DNA from: Trissonchulus latispiculum
Taxonomy: Eukaryota > Nematoda > Enoplea > Enoplida > Ironidae
Length of the DNA: 64,000 bases
Reading direction: 5' to 3'
Assembly: GCA_030248195.1 (NCBI GenBank)
Contig: JASAND010016336.1
Location: 41,933 to 105,932, forward strand
Numbering within the stretch: position 1 is the stretch's first letter; every line of letters starts with the position of its first letter. Of this stretch, positions 20,902 through 31,526 are shown one piece after another. Position numbers and translations under genes: made by a program. A model generated the notes under the pieces. The model was not told the origin of the DNA, searched no databases, and saw only the letters and a program-made list of their open reading frames with translations.

Positions 20902-21081
20902 CGCGAATATGGGTTGTTCAGCGAAGCTGGTCCATATTAGTGCGCTTTTAACCTAGTCCTCCTGGCATTTACAACCTGCCCCTCCCATATTAACGTTTTA
21001 AAACCTAGTCCTCTGTCTGCTTAAAACCCTGTGTCACCCATATTGCATTTTTCATGCTCCATCGGAGCATTTTTATTCTTG
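20902..21081 (+). repeat. Element E inner 3' arm
   Basis: Inverted copy of 20371-20550, followed by TCCTATTTCATTTTTAAGG, almost the same as the sequence after the inner arm of B. The loop 20551-20901 has no second copy in the window. Confidence 0.88.
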
Positions 21082-21300
21082 TCCTATTTCATTTTTAAGG
21101 TTCTCAGTAAATAGAATAAACGTTAAAGCTGTGTGAAAGAAACTTTAAAAATTCCGCCAATCATTAATCGTCAACCGAAAGTACAGAACAAAAAGCTTGA
21201 AAAGTTCCAAGTTCTTCCTTTTTCTCTATTTTGACAGAAATCCAACATCCAGTATCCATGGCTGCAATAGTTTTAGTTACTGTATATAGCATATAGCACT

Positions 21301-21800
21301 CTACTGCAGCGCAACCAAACGAAAACTTTGCTGTCGGTGAAGGAAAGGTGAAGGTGAAGGAAACTCATACGGCAAGAGTTTCAATGCTCTGCCGCACTTG
21401 TGTGCAAAATTTCGGACGATTGCAACTTACGTGTAGCTAGTTATAGGCCGTGCTGTACTTCAGCAGCACTCTACTGCAGCCCAACCATACGCAAACGTCA
21501 ATGTCCAAAAAAGCAGACTTACACGGCACAATTTCTAATGCTTTTCCGCAGTTGCCTGCAGAATTTCAGGCGATTGCTGTTTGTCTGTTGCTAGTTATAG
21601 GCCGTGCTGTGCTTCAGCAGCACTCTACTGCAGCGCAACCAGACGCAAACGTTAATGCCAGTGAGGAAATTCATACGGCACGATTTGCAATGCTATTCTG
21701 CACTTGTGTGCAAAATTTCAGACGATTGCAAGTTTTCTGTAGTTAGTTATAGGCCGTGCTGTACTTCTGCAGCACTCCACTGCAGCGCAACCACATAGTA
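21301..21800 (+). repeat. 152-170-bp minisatellite in element E, three-plus units
   Basis: CTACTGCAGC(G/C)CAACCA recurs at 21301, 21471 and 21625 with a variant at 21777. Shared landmarks are CGGCA(C/A)AATT/GATTT, GTGTGCAAAATTTC and TTATAGGCCGTGCTGT. CAAAATTTCAG is reminiscent of the core of other arrays. The units are more diverged than in B. Confidence 0.8.
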
Positions 21801-22881
21801 GCATCGTAATAAGTATACGAAACGTATCTATAATAGTTTGTCATGTCCTAAACTATCTGTATGCCGAATTTCAAATACCAGTGACGAATGAATAGCTTGT
21901 TATCGACGGTGCTGTGTTTGGGGCAGCACATACAGCACGGTGGAACCTAGAGAATGCACCAACTAACATAGCTACGGTTCCCCCTTACTACAGACATGAT
22001 TTTCGCCAAGTTTCATATGTTCAGCCGTTTACAGTAAGTCTACAGACAGCGTGCTGTGGTTGCTGCATAGCAGTACAGCACGATAGCAGCACCGCACAGC
22101 GCTGCGACTATGCTCATCGTGTTCAGCGACCCCGATAACCCTTATATGCGTCTCACTATATGGCCCAAAACAGCATATTTAGGCCTATTTTGACTATTTC
22201 CTGTAGAGTTGGGACTTAGAAATTTTCCGAAAATGGCTATTTGGCCGGACCAACTTTGGGCCGGCCGCCAGAACGATCCTGGCCAGATATCAAAAATCGC
22301 CCTCGTTAGGACATATAAACCCTTCCGTGGATCCTTATGCAACAAACCACGTCTCTCTAGCGTCTTCCCTGAGTCCTGTAGCTTTGACAAAAAATTGGCC
22401 ATTTTTGGCCATTTTAGCGCCAAGTCCACTTTTGGCCGGCCGTACAGGTGGCCGGCCGGGCCGGGCAGCGAAAAAATATCAAAAAGGTTCACTTTCGGGG
22501 TATATACGTTCAGAAAAACCAAACTTCACCTGCTGAAAATGCCCAGATCGTTCTAACACTGCGACAGAAAATTGCATTTTTCCAAGCGTGACTTACACGG
22601 AAAAAAAAAAAACAAACGGACCTAACTTGCCCGGAAGCGAAAATTTTCAAAGTTGGAAATTTTGACCAAAACTTTTTTGCGACTTGTAGTACTCGTCGTG
22701 TAGATTCCAACGATACCAAAATTGTCCTGTTTGGTTGAGTATTTAGCTGGCACGGAGCTCGAACGGGTCTCCAAGGGCCGCACTGAGCCTTTTACACCCA
22801 TATTATAGGGGAGCGCTCTCGCGCTCCCCTATAATAACAGTTTATGGGCGTCGACTATCCCCCCCTCTTCCACAAACTTTA

Positions 22882-23154
22882 ACGAGATCGTTGTTCTGTT
22901 CTACCATTTCTATCGCTGAGAACATCTTCGTATTTCCTGGAGATAGTTCTCAATTGTTCATCCGTACGATCTTTGTCATTGGTAACGCTCCAGTTGTTGG
23001 CCAGCAAGAAGAAGCAGGCCACCATAAGTCCTGCAATAATCAATATAGGTGCCTTTCCATAACCATTGGGGCGCAAGTGTCCTCGTTTCATTCCCGAACT
23101 GCTGTGGGTGCTCGAATCCAACAAAGTTAAACGACTTTCCCCATCAATGGCCAT
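22882..23154 (-). CDS. Putative host exon: N-terminus of a type II membrane protein
   Basis: An ATG with G at +4 opens 91 codons (MAIDGESRLTLLDSS...), stop at 22879. Residues about 1-34 are a polar, Ser-rich cytoplasmic-type N-terminus. Residues about 37-55 (APILIIAGLMVACFFLLAN) form one membrane segment, followed by WSVTNDKDRTDEQLRTIS, a charged heptad-like stretch. This layout fits Golgi type II coiled-coil proteins such as the GOLM1/GOLM2 group, where a short tail, one anchor and a coiled coil follow in that order. A possible splice donor (AATG|GTAGAA, about 22900) would make it a first exon whose partners lie outside the window. No repeat copy exists here, unlike its surroundings. The family assignment is tentative. 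Confidence 0.4.
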
Positions 23155-23208
23155 ACAAACAAACTGCAATAATAGAAGTATATATACGTGTATATGTTAC
23201 GGGCAGAT

Positions 23209-24130
23209 GAATAAATTGGACACTTCTGAAAGTGTCCAGACAGATAGATAAATTATGCATGTGCGCAGACAGACAGATAAATTCTTACAATTATCGCATT
23301 CTGTCCGGACAGATGAGTAAATTATCTATGTGTCCAGAACAAGATTGGACAGATGCCTAAATTTTTAAACTAAGAACTATTGGAGGGGTATACCCAGGGG
23401 TTTGAACTTCTTCGGAGAGCGCTAGTTTCTTGCATGCAAGTAGGTAACATACCGTAGTTAAAAAGTTAATATAAGGCATTTACAGATAAGTATATACATA
23501 AAATAACTAAAATTAATTAACAAAAAATAATTGGAACGGTGTCTAATAAATGCTATATAAAATTAATTAAATCAAGTAACAGATAAATTTCAAAATGTCT
23601 TCTTTTAATTTGGTAATTTTATGTATATATGATAACATTTTAATTTAATAATTATTTTATATACGTACTTATTTGTATGTAATTATATATATGCCATTAA
23701 AATAAGATTAGGCAGTACGTATATATATAAATAAATAATTATACGTTAGCATAAAACGTAAATATGTAAATTTAATTATTGTTAGTTTCACCGTTGGTTT
23801 TCATTTTAAATTACGTTAAAATAACGACACCAAAATTTTACAGATAAGTATATACATAAAATAACTAAAATTAATTAACAAAAAATAATTGGAACGGTGT
23901 CTAATAAATGCTATATAAAATTAATTAAATCAAGTAACAGATTTAAAATTTAATAAAATATATATAAGCTAATAAAATGTAGTAACAAGCTTTAGAACAA
24001 TGCATAAACTATATATAAAAAATAAAGCGACGAACAATACTTAAGTTAAACAAGTTATAAGCACAAATATTCTGCACTGTTAGTTCTTAGTTTAAGAATT
24101 TACGCATCTGTCCAACCTTGATCTGGACAC
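23209..24130. mobile_element. AT-rich inverted-repeat element J1 (reference empty site)
   Basis: Ends share inverted sequence built from GTCCGGACAGAT(N)nTAAATT units. The left part 23220-23390 pairs with 24075-24130, and more fully with the right end of copy J2 at 35260-35333 plus 36147-36200. Inside, a 105-bp direct duplication (23479-23583 and 23838-23943) begins ACAGATAAGTATATACATAA. No coding sequence. A second, interrupted copy (J2) is split by Helitron-like elements C and D, which makes J1 an empty-site reference. Confidence 0.7.
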
Positions 24131-24215
24131 TAGCGATCGACCGGAATTCCGGTTCCGGTTCCGGTACTTTTTGGTTCCGGTTCCGGTTCCGGTTTTTGAA
24201 AACGTACCGGAACCG
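24131..24215. repeat. GGTTCC/GGAACC repeat at a probable hAT-like end
   Basis: TAGCGATCGACCGGAATTCC followed by repeated GGTTCCGG and the inverse GGAACCGGAACC. The start resembles a hAT terminus (TAGCGATC), and in copy J2 the sequence runs on uninterrupted (GGACACATAGATAA), so something inserted here. No matching right end or 8-bp duplication was found. Confidence 0.5.
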
Positions 24216-24700
24216 GAACCAATTTTAGTGTATTATCAAAAGTGAAATTTTATTAAAATTTTCAGAAATTTTGTAAAATTTCTTTTAACATTTTGAAAAA
24301 ATTGCGAATCTCTTGTAAGCAGAATATTATTTTCCCAAAAATTTTCGCCTGCGGCGCTATTGCATTATATATTTAACTTAGAATGTTTAGATTTATTAAT
24401 AATTATCTAGTACCTTATCGTTAATTTATTATTATTAATATTAATTACGTATATGATCAAAATATTACGCACTTATATATTATTTAAAAATTCAAAATAG
24501 AGCACAAGCCCGTCGATTCGATTGCTATTAGCTTTTTGATAGATACTTTAAAATTATTAATTTTGCTAAATTGGAATATATTGAAGCCTTGGCGTAGACC
24601 TATGCTATTTCAAAGATTAGTGCACTGTTGCATAATTAGATGTCAGTTTTAACTCAGCTATTGTTTAAATGTTTTGCTGTTTGTTTTGTATATAAATAAA
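24216..24700. other. AT-rich sequence, no gene
   Basis: Contains one CGCCTGCGGCGC hairpin (24349). No frame of note. The right edge (about 24700-24759) is an inverted piece of element J (TAAAGCTTGTTACTATATTT). Confidence 0.35.
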
Positions 24701-24759
24701 GCTTTTTCGTTTAAATAGTTTATTCATTGCTCTAAAGTAAAGCTTGTTACTATATTTTA

Positions 24760-24942
24760 CAAGTAGGAAAAATGCTCCTTGCAGTCGCATGAAAAGTCAA
24801 TATGAGCTATAATGGTCAACATTTAAATGTGTCAAGGACAGTATTTAAAATGTTTCATATGAGCCAACATCTAAATAAGTAGAGGACAAGATGTAAACGG
24901 CTAATATGAGCCGCTACGTTTCTCTTGGGCTCATATTGATGC
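24760..24942 (-). repeat. Element C outer 3' arm
   Basis: 183 bp, inverse of 26025-26208, with AATATGAGC boxes about 50 bp apart and GGACAAGATGTAAAC-type separators. It ends at the element's 3' terminus CTTG. Confidence 0.88.
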
Positions 24943-24974
24943 TCATATAGCTTTTGCTTACTTTTAATCCAACA

Positions 24975-25692
24975 CAGTGTTTTTTTGCTCAAAAACGCGT
25001 GTAATTACACACTTTTTTCTGGAAAATAGCAAAAAAATTTCGGCGACTGTGTAACGTTACACCAAAATTTTGGACAAATTTTTCCAAATGGTCGGAAGTT
25101 TTTCCAATGCGCATTCATTTGTTTCCACATATTTTCCGTTTCTGGGGGGCTTCGCCCCCCAGACCCCCTTTTGCACAATGTGTTACATTTTATTTTTGGT
25201 ATTTAAGTATGCACATTATATTTGTTATATTTGTTCGTTCCTGTATTAAAAACGCGTACACACCAAAAATTTTCAGTTTATGAAGCAAAATTTGACGGGT
25301 TCCTTGCAAAGCTTTGTGCGACAGAAGGCCTTTCAAAAAATTATGTTCCTTCGGTGCACTGGTGTTTTTCGTTCTATCAAGTCAAAACCAATAAATGCAA
25401 ATCATCGATGTAACTGCTCAATTTTTTAATTTTGTCGATCTGATTTGGTGAAACTTCACCAAAAAATGCTGTAAGTAATATTTTAAAATTTTACTTATAA
25501 AGAAGCGGCTTCTAAAAAACGTCGGAATCATTTTGTTAACAATAAAATTATATATATATATACATGTGTTAAGTAAAACGCGAGTAAATTAAAAAATTTT
25601 AGACAGTCATACACTTTTTTCCGAAAAATAGCAAAAAATTTTGGAGAGGTGTGTAACGTTACACATAAGCCGTCGGCGAAAAAAAAACACTG
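24975..25692. mobile_element. hAT-like MITE inside the arm loop of element C
   Basis: A 718-bp element flanked by ATCCAACA on both sides (24967-24974, 25693-25700). The ends are CAGTGTTTTTTTGC and the inverse of AAAAAAAAACACTG. GTGTAACGTTACAC palindromes occur near both ends (25048, 25650) and GGGGGGCTTCGCCCCCC near 25144. It is non-coding. Because it lies in the loop, it is younger than the assembly of the arms. Confidence 0.9.
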
Positions 25693-26024
25693 ATCCAACA
25701 CTGAAATGGCTTGGATGAATAACGACGCATAAACATTAATTTTGCAAAGCTGTATGTAAACGTTTTCTTCTCCACCGCTACATCCAAGTACACATTTAAG
25801 GCCACCATATAAGTCAACAAAACGAAACCGAAGTCCAATCTAATGAAGAAACAAAAATGTGGAACTTACACATGTTGTGAAATCTTGAGAAAAACCACAT
25901 TTGAAGTTATCACCGCAATCATCACATTAATTCAATATATTCCCAAGCCAATCAAATCGTTTATAAACACTGATGCTTATATATATGCCAACCGTAAACT
26001 GTATATATGTTTGCCATTTTAGTC

Positions 26025-26208
26025 GCGTCAATATGAGCCCAAGAGAAACGTAGCGGCTCATATTAGCCGTTTACATCTTGTCCTCTACTTATTTAGATGT
26101 TGGCTCATATGAAACATTTTAAATATTGTCCTTGACACATTTAAATGTTGACCATTATAGCTCATATTAACTTTTTCATGCGACTGCAAGGAGCATTTTT
26201 CCTACTTG
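26025..26208 (+). repeat. Element C inner 3' arm
   Basis: Inverted copy of 24760-24942, ending CCTACTTG, then TCCTCCGTCTAGTTTTTGGG. Without its hAT-like insertion the loop (24943-26024) is about 356 bp, matching nothing else in the window. Confidence 0.88.
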
Positions 26209-26274
26209 TCCTCCGTCTAGTTTTTGGGAACGCTGCCATAACTGTGGCAAGCAGCAATCACAAATTCCACCAGT

Positions 26275-27329
26275 GAATTCCCCATGCCCAATAAGCTTTG
26301 CATGCAAAATTTCAGACTTTCAGCTATCTCCAGTAGCTTGAACCATGAACCAGTTGAACCAGATCTGGCCAGCCATGGTTTAGCTCAGCGAAGTAACACC
26401 ACCAGTGAATTCCCCATGCCCAATAACCTTTGTATGCAAGATTTCAGTCTTTCAGCTATCTCCAGTAGCTTGAACCAGGAACTGGTTCAACTTTGAACCA
26501 GTTGAACCAGATCTGGACAGCCATGGGTCAGATCAGCAAAGCTATATACACCACCACTGAATTCCCCATGCCCAATAACCTTTGTATGCAAAATTTCAGC
26601 CTTCATCTCCAGTTGCTTGAACCAGGACCTGGTTCAACTTTGAACCAGATCTGGCCAGCCATGGGTTGGATCACCAAAGTTACACCACCAGTGAATTCCC
26701 CATGCCCAATAACCTTTGTATGCAAAATTTCAGCCTTCTAGCTATCTCCAGTAGCCTGAACCATGAACCAGTTGAACCAGATCTGGCCAGCCATGGGTTA
26801 GATCAGCGAAGTAACACCACCAGTGAATTCCCCATGCCCAATAACCTTTGAATGCAAAATTTCAGCCTTCTAGCTATCTCCAGTTGCTTGAACCAGGACC
26901 TGATTCAACTTTGAACCAGTTGAACCGGACCTGGCCAGCCATGGGTTGGATCACCGAAGTTACACCACCAGTGAATTCCCCATGCCCAATAACCTTTGTA
27001 TGCAAAATTTCAGCCTTCCAACTATCTCCTGTAGCTTGAACAAGGACCTGGTTCAACTTTGAACCAGTTCAACTAGATCTGGCCAGCCATGGGTTGGATC
27101 ACCAAAGTTACACCACCAGTGAATTCCCCATGCCCAATAACCTTTGTATGCAAGATTTCAGCCTTTCAGCTATCTCCAGTAGCTTGAACCAGGAACTGGT
27201 TCAACTTTGAACCAGTTCAACCAGATCTGGACAGCCATGGGTCGGATCACCAAAGTAACACTACCAGTGAATTCCCCATGCCCAATAACCTTTGTATGCA
27301 AGATTTCAGCCTTTCAGCTATCTCCAGTA
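26275..27329 (+). repeat. GAACCAG minisatellite block 1 of element C
   Basis: GAATTCCCCATGCCCAATAA recurs at 26275, 26407, 26559, 26693, 26825, 26973, 27121 and 27269, with steps of 132-134 or 148-152 bp. The short units have lost about 15 bp of the TTTGAACCAGTTGAACCAG part. Other landmarks are ACCTTTGTATGCAAAATTTC and TCTGGCCAGCCATGGG. The frames in it (60-82 codons, both strands) are periodic and not genes. Confidence 0.93.
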
Positions 27330-28079
27330 CACGGTTTTTTGCGTAAAATACTGCGTATTTACGCAGTCGAGCTTAAAAATACGCAGTCAAAAACAAAAAT
27401 ACGCACCAAAATAGGCAGCCGAAAAATTCGGTAGTAGGAATTTCTAGAGTGCTCTAAATTAATTTCTTGAGACAATTTACCGTAGTTTGGGCTCTGGCTT
27501 CTTATGGGGGGCTGCCGCCCCCCAGACCCCCTGCATAGCTCTTCGATTCTCCTTCCGTCTACAGTTGATTATACTTTCTGTCTAAGCCCACGTTGTACCA
27601 TGCGATGCTTTTCTTTCTATATTTGATTTGATATAGTACGTATATAAATTAAAATCTTATATATGTGTTCAATCAAGGGAACAGTAACTCTGTTTGTCTA
27701 ACCAAATATTGGCTTAACTATTAAAAAGCTTAAACTGTTCAAGGCAAAGAAGTCAAAGTTTTAAGAGCAAATTTACTCCGAAATTTGAAATTTCCTTCAA
27801 CATCTGGGGGGCTGCGCCCCCCAGACCCCCTGCGTGTCTATATATTTTTCGTCACCTATTCATTCATACTCTTACACCACAGAGAGAGCACGAAATTTTA
27901 ACTCAAGCTAAGATTCCTAACGTTGTTTAAATCTCTTAAAAACAGCATTAATTCGACGCTAAATGCGTTTATATCTTTTATAACGTTGAGAAGCGATTTT
28001 TGTAGTCGAAATTAAAAATACGCACTCGAAAACAAAAATAAGCAAAATTTACGCAGGTCCGATTTTCAAAAAAACCCTG
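27330..28079. mobile_element. hAT-like MITE in the GAACCAG array, copy 1
   Basis: A 750-bp element flanked by CTCCAGTA (27322-27329, 28080-28087). Ends CACGGTTTTTTGCG and, reversed, CAGGGTTTTTTTG. It contains ATACGCAGTC/TACGCA repeats at both ends and two hairpin blocks, GGGGGGCTGCCGCCCCCC (about 27508) and GGGGGGCTGCGCCCCCC (about 27806). The target is a satellite unit. The whole unit-plus-insert was later duplicated. Confidence 0.9.
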
Positions 28080-28087
28080 CTCCAGTA

Positions 28088-29534
28088 GCTTGAACCAGGA
28101 TCAACTTTGAACCAGTTGAACCAGATCTGGCCAGCCATGGGTCAGATCAGCAAATAACACCACCAGTGAATTCTCCAAGCTCAATAACCTTTGTATGCAA
28201 GATTTCAGCCTTTCAGCTATCTCCAGTAGCTTGAACCAGGAACTGGTTCAACTTTGAACCAGTTGAACCAGATCTGGACAGCCATGGGTCAGATCAGCAA
28301 AGTTATATACACCACCACTGAATTCCCCATGCCCAATAACCTTTGTATGCAAAATTTCAGCCTTCATCTCCAGTTGCTTGAACCAGGACCTGGTTCAACT
28401 TTGAACCAGATCTGGCCAGCCATGGGTTGGATCACCAAAGTTACACCACCAGTGAATTCCCCATGCCCAATAACCTTTGTATGCAAAATTTCAGCCTTCT
28501 AGCTATCTCCAGTAGCCTGAACCATGAACCAGTTAAACCAGATCTGGCCAACCATGGGTTAGATCAGCGAAGTAGCACCACCAGTGAATTCCCCATGCCC
28601 AATAACCTTTGTATGCAAAATTTCAGCCTTCTAGCTATCTCCAGTTGCTTGAACCAGGACCTGATTCAACTTTGAACCAGTTGAACCGGACCTGGCCAGC
28701 CATGGGTTGGATCACCGAAGTTACACCACCAGTGAATTCCCCATGCCCAATAACCTTTGTATGCAAAATTTCAGCCTTCCAACTATCTCCTGTAGCTTGA
28801 ACAAGGACCTGGTTCAACTTTGAACCAGTTCAACTAGATCTGGCCAGCCATGGGTTGGATCACCAAAGTTACACCACCAGTGAATTCCCCATGCCCAATA
28901 ACCTTTGTATGCAAAATTTCAGCCTTCTAGCTATCTCCAGTTGCTTGAACCAGGACCTGATTCAACTTTGAACCAGTTGAACCGGACCTGGCCAGCCATG
29001 GGTTGGATCACCGAAGTTACACCACCAGTGAATTCCCCATGCCCAATAACCTTTGTATGCAAAATTTCAGCCTTCTAACTATCTCCTGTAGCTTGAACAA
29101 GGAACTGGTTCAATTTTGAACCAGTTTAACCAGATCTGGCCAGCCATGGGTCGGATCACCAAAGTAACACCACCAGTGAGTTTCCCATGCCCAATAACCT
29201 TTGTATGCAAAATTTCAGCCTTCTAGCTATCTCCAGTAGCTTGAACCAGGAACTGGTTCAACTTTGAACCAGTTGAACCAGATCTGGCTAGCCATGGGTC
29301 AGATTAGCAAAGTAACACCACCAGTGAATTCTCCAAGCCCAATAACCTTTGTATGCAAGATTTCAGCCTTTCAGCTATCTCCAGTAGCTTGAACCAGGAA
29401 CTGGTTCAACTTTGAACCAGTTCAACCAGATCTGGACAGCCATGGGTCGGATCACCAAAGTAACACTACCAGTGAATTCCCCATGCCCAATAACCTTTGT
29501 ATGCAAGATTTCAGCCTTTCAGCTATCTCCAGTA
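28088..29534 (+). repeat. GAACCAG minisatellite block 2 of element C
   Basis: Continues the same 132-148-bp array. Units from 28254 onward repeat units from 26493 onward at an offset of 1761 bp, and three extra 148-bp units make the final offset to the next insert 2205 bp. The inheritance of individual variant positions (such as CCGGACCTGGCCAGCC) shows block-wise copying. Confidence 0.92.
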
Positions 29535-30273
29535 CACGGTTTTTTTGCGTAAAATACTGCGTATTTACGCAGTCGAGCTTAAAAATACGCAGTCAAAAAC
29601 AAAAATACGCACCAAAATACGCAGCCGAAAAATTCGGTAGTAGGAATTTCTAGAGTGCTCTAAATTAATTTCTTGAGACAATTTACCGTAGTTTGGGCTC
29701 TGGCTTCTTATGGGGGGCTGCCGCCTCCCAGACCCCCTGCATAGCTCTTCGATTCTCCTTCCGTCTACAGTTGATTATACTTTCTGCCTAAGCCCACGTT
29801 GTACCATGCGATGCTTTTCTTTCTCTATTTGATTTGATATAGTATATAAATTAAAATCTTATATATGTGTTCAATCAAGGGAACAGTAACTCTGTTTGTC
29901 TAACCAAATATTGGCTTAACTATTAAACTGTTCAAGGCAAAGAAGTCAAAGTTTTAAGAGCAAATTTACTCCGAAATTTGAAATTTCCTTCAACATCTGG
30001 GGGGCTGCGCCCCCCAGACCCCCTGCGTGTCTATATATTTTTCGTCACCTATTCATTCATACTCTTACACCACAGAGAGAGCACGAAATTTTAACTCAAG
30101 CTAAGATTCCTAACGTTGTTTAAATCTCTTAAAAACAGCATTAATTCGACGCTAAATGCATTTATATCTTTTATAACGTTGAGAAGCGATTTTTGTAGTC
30201 GAAATTAAAAATACGCACTCGAAAACAAAAATAAGCAAAATTTACGCAGGTCCAATTTTCAAAAAAAACCCTG
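29535..30273. mobile_element. hAT-like MITE in the GAACCAG array, copy 2
   Basis: Near-identical to 27330-28079, again bracketed by CTCCAGTA (29527-29534, 30274-30281). The same target duplication and flanking array units show that this copy arose by segmental duplication, not a second transposition. It lacks a few short stretches, e.g. near 29840 and 29925. Confidence 0.9.
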
Positions 30274-30281
30274 CTCCAGTA

Positions 30282-30513
30282 GCTTGAACCAGGATCAACT
30301 TTGAACCAGTTGAACCAGATCTGGCCAGCCATGGGTCAGATCAGCAAAGTAACACCACCAGTGAATTCTCCAAGCTCAATAACCTTTGTATGCAAGATTT
30401 CAGCCTTTCAGCTATCTCCAGTAGCTTGAACAAGGAACTGGTTCAACTTTGAACCAGTTGAACCAGATCTGGCCAGCCATGGGTCGGATCACCAAAGTAA
30501 CACCACCAGTGAA
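30282..30513 (+). repeat. GAACCAG minisatellite block 3 of element C
   Basis: About one and a half units. The array ends at CACCACCAGTGAAT and joins a sequence shared with A (GACACCTTCAAGCTGAAAAA, reversed) and then the conserved 5' subterminal region. Confidence 0.88.
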
Positions 30514-31013
30514 TGCGTTTTTGCCTGTTTTTAGACTATTTTCAAATTTTCGGACTTTTTTCAGCTTGAAATTTTTCAGCTTGAAGGTGTCCAAAAACGG
30601 TGTCCAAAATTTTTTTCCATTTTTGACCATCTATAAAAATCGAACCACATCGAAATTCGGAAAAAACATAAACTTGCTAGTACCATTGCCTAGATATTCA
30701 AAAAATAGTATAGAAACATTTTTCCTATGGGCCGTTCGAAAAATCGAGTTAACACAAAATTGACAAAAATCATGCTGAATACAGAGAAAAAACCCCACTT
30801 TCAAACCCGAAGAGAAAGTCGATTTTTTCAAAGTTCATTTTTTCCGGGCAAGTTTGGTATCATTCGAAAGCTCTTGGCCTGGAGATTTCAAAACTGTAAA
30901 TATTAGCTCTTAATTCCTTCCTGTTAATTAGTTATGTCTAATTAGCTCTTCTCAAAATCCGCAAAGTGCCTTTATAGCTCATATTATGGGGGGCTCTCCG
31001 AGCTCCCCCATGA

Positions 31014-31298
31014 TTAGCTTATGATTGCTTAAATTTCAAAATGTCTTCTTTTAATTTGGTAATTTTATGTATATATGATAACATTTTAATTTAATAATTA
31101 TTTTATATACGTACTTATTTGTATGTAATTATATATATACCATTAAAATAAGATTAGGCAGTACGTATATATATAAATAAATAATTATACGTTAGCATAA
31201 AACGTAAATATGTAAATTTAATTATTGTTAGTTTCACCGTTGGTTTTCATTTTAAATTACGTTAAAATAACGACACCAAAATTTTACAGATAAGTATA
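31014..31298. repeat. Element J2, left piece between C and D
   Basis: Matches 23584-23849 of J1 (CAAAATGTCTTCTTTTAATT ... ATTTTACAGATAAGTATA). It continues at 35033, so Helitron-like element D lies between two halves of one older repeat. Confidence 0.85.
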
Positions 31299-31526
31299 CA
31301 AGTAGGAAAAATGCTCCTTGCAGTCGCATGTAAAATGCAATATGAGCTAAGGGCAGCATTTAAATACGTAAAAGACAAGAGTTAAAATACTTAATATGAG
31401 CCAGCATCTAAATGGGTAGAAGACAAGATTCAAAATGCTTAATATGAGCCAGCATTTAAATGTCTAAAAGACAAGATTTAAATGCTTAATATGAGCAGCT
31501 CGCTTTCTCGGGCTCATATTGACGCC
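31299..31526 (-). repeat. Element D outer 3' arm
   Basis: 228 bp, longer than the arms of B and C because it has one more of the approximately 50-bp internal steps. Each step starts AATATGAGC(C), passes AGCATTTAAAT and ends AAGACAAGATT(T)AAA. Ends at the 3' terminus. Confidence 0.9.

Larger units (their letters stand above)
20371..22834 (-). mobile_element. Helitron-like element E
   Basis: A 2464-bp element. The minus strand begins at the hairpin AGGGGAGCGC...GCGCTCCCCT (22805-22832; the terminal TC is mutated to TT) and ends ATGCTCC-ATC-GGAGCAT, TTTTATT, CTTG at 20371 before T. It differs in sequence from B-D but has the same plan: 5' hairpin, conserved AGCTGGCAC/GGGCCGCAC region, a minisatellite (21301-21800), inverted 180-bp 3' arms (20902-21081 and 20371-20550) and a unique loop of about 350 bp. 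GCCGGCCGGGCCGGGC-type repeats lie near 22435-22465. No protein is encoded. Confidence 0.65.
24760..31013 (-). mobile_element. Helitron-like element C, complete, with nested insertions
   Basis: A 6254-bp element. The minus strand starts TCATGGGGGAGCTCGG at 31013 after an A and ends GGAGCATTTTTCCTACTTG at 24760 before a T. Joining the flanks (CTATATTTTA and TTAGCTTAT) gives the uninterrupted order seen on the other strand at 23965-23990, so it inserted precisely between A and T with no duplication. It carries three GAACCAG array blocks, two copies of a hAT-like MITE created by internal duplication, and inverted 3' arms (26025-26208, 24760-24942) whose loop has its own hAT-like insertion. No replication gene is present. 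Confidence 0.75.

Noticed and set aside
5315..22834. Canonical CTRR Helitron ends
   Set aside because: All readable 3' ends are CTTG, so I describe them as Helitron-like and do not claim a standard Helitron without a RepHel partner.
26284..28817. Frames of 60-82 codons on both strands within the GAACCAG arrays
   Set aside because: Periodic with the satellite unit, present on both strands, and broken by each length variant.
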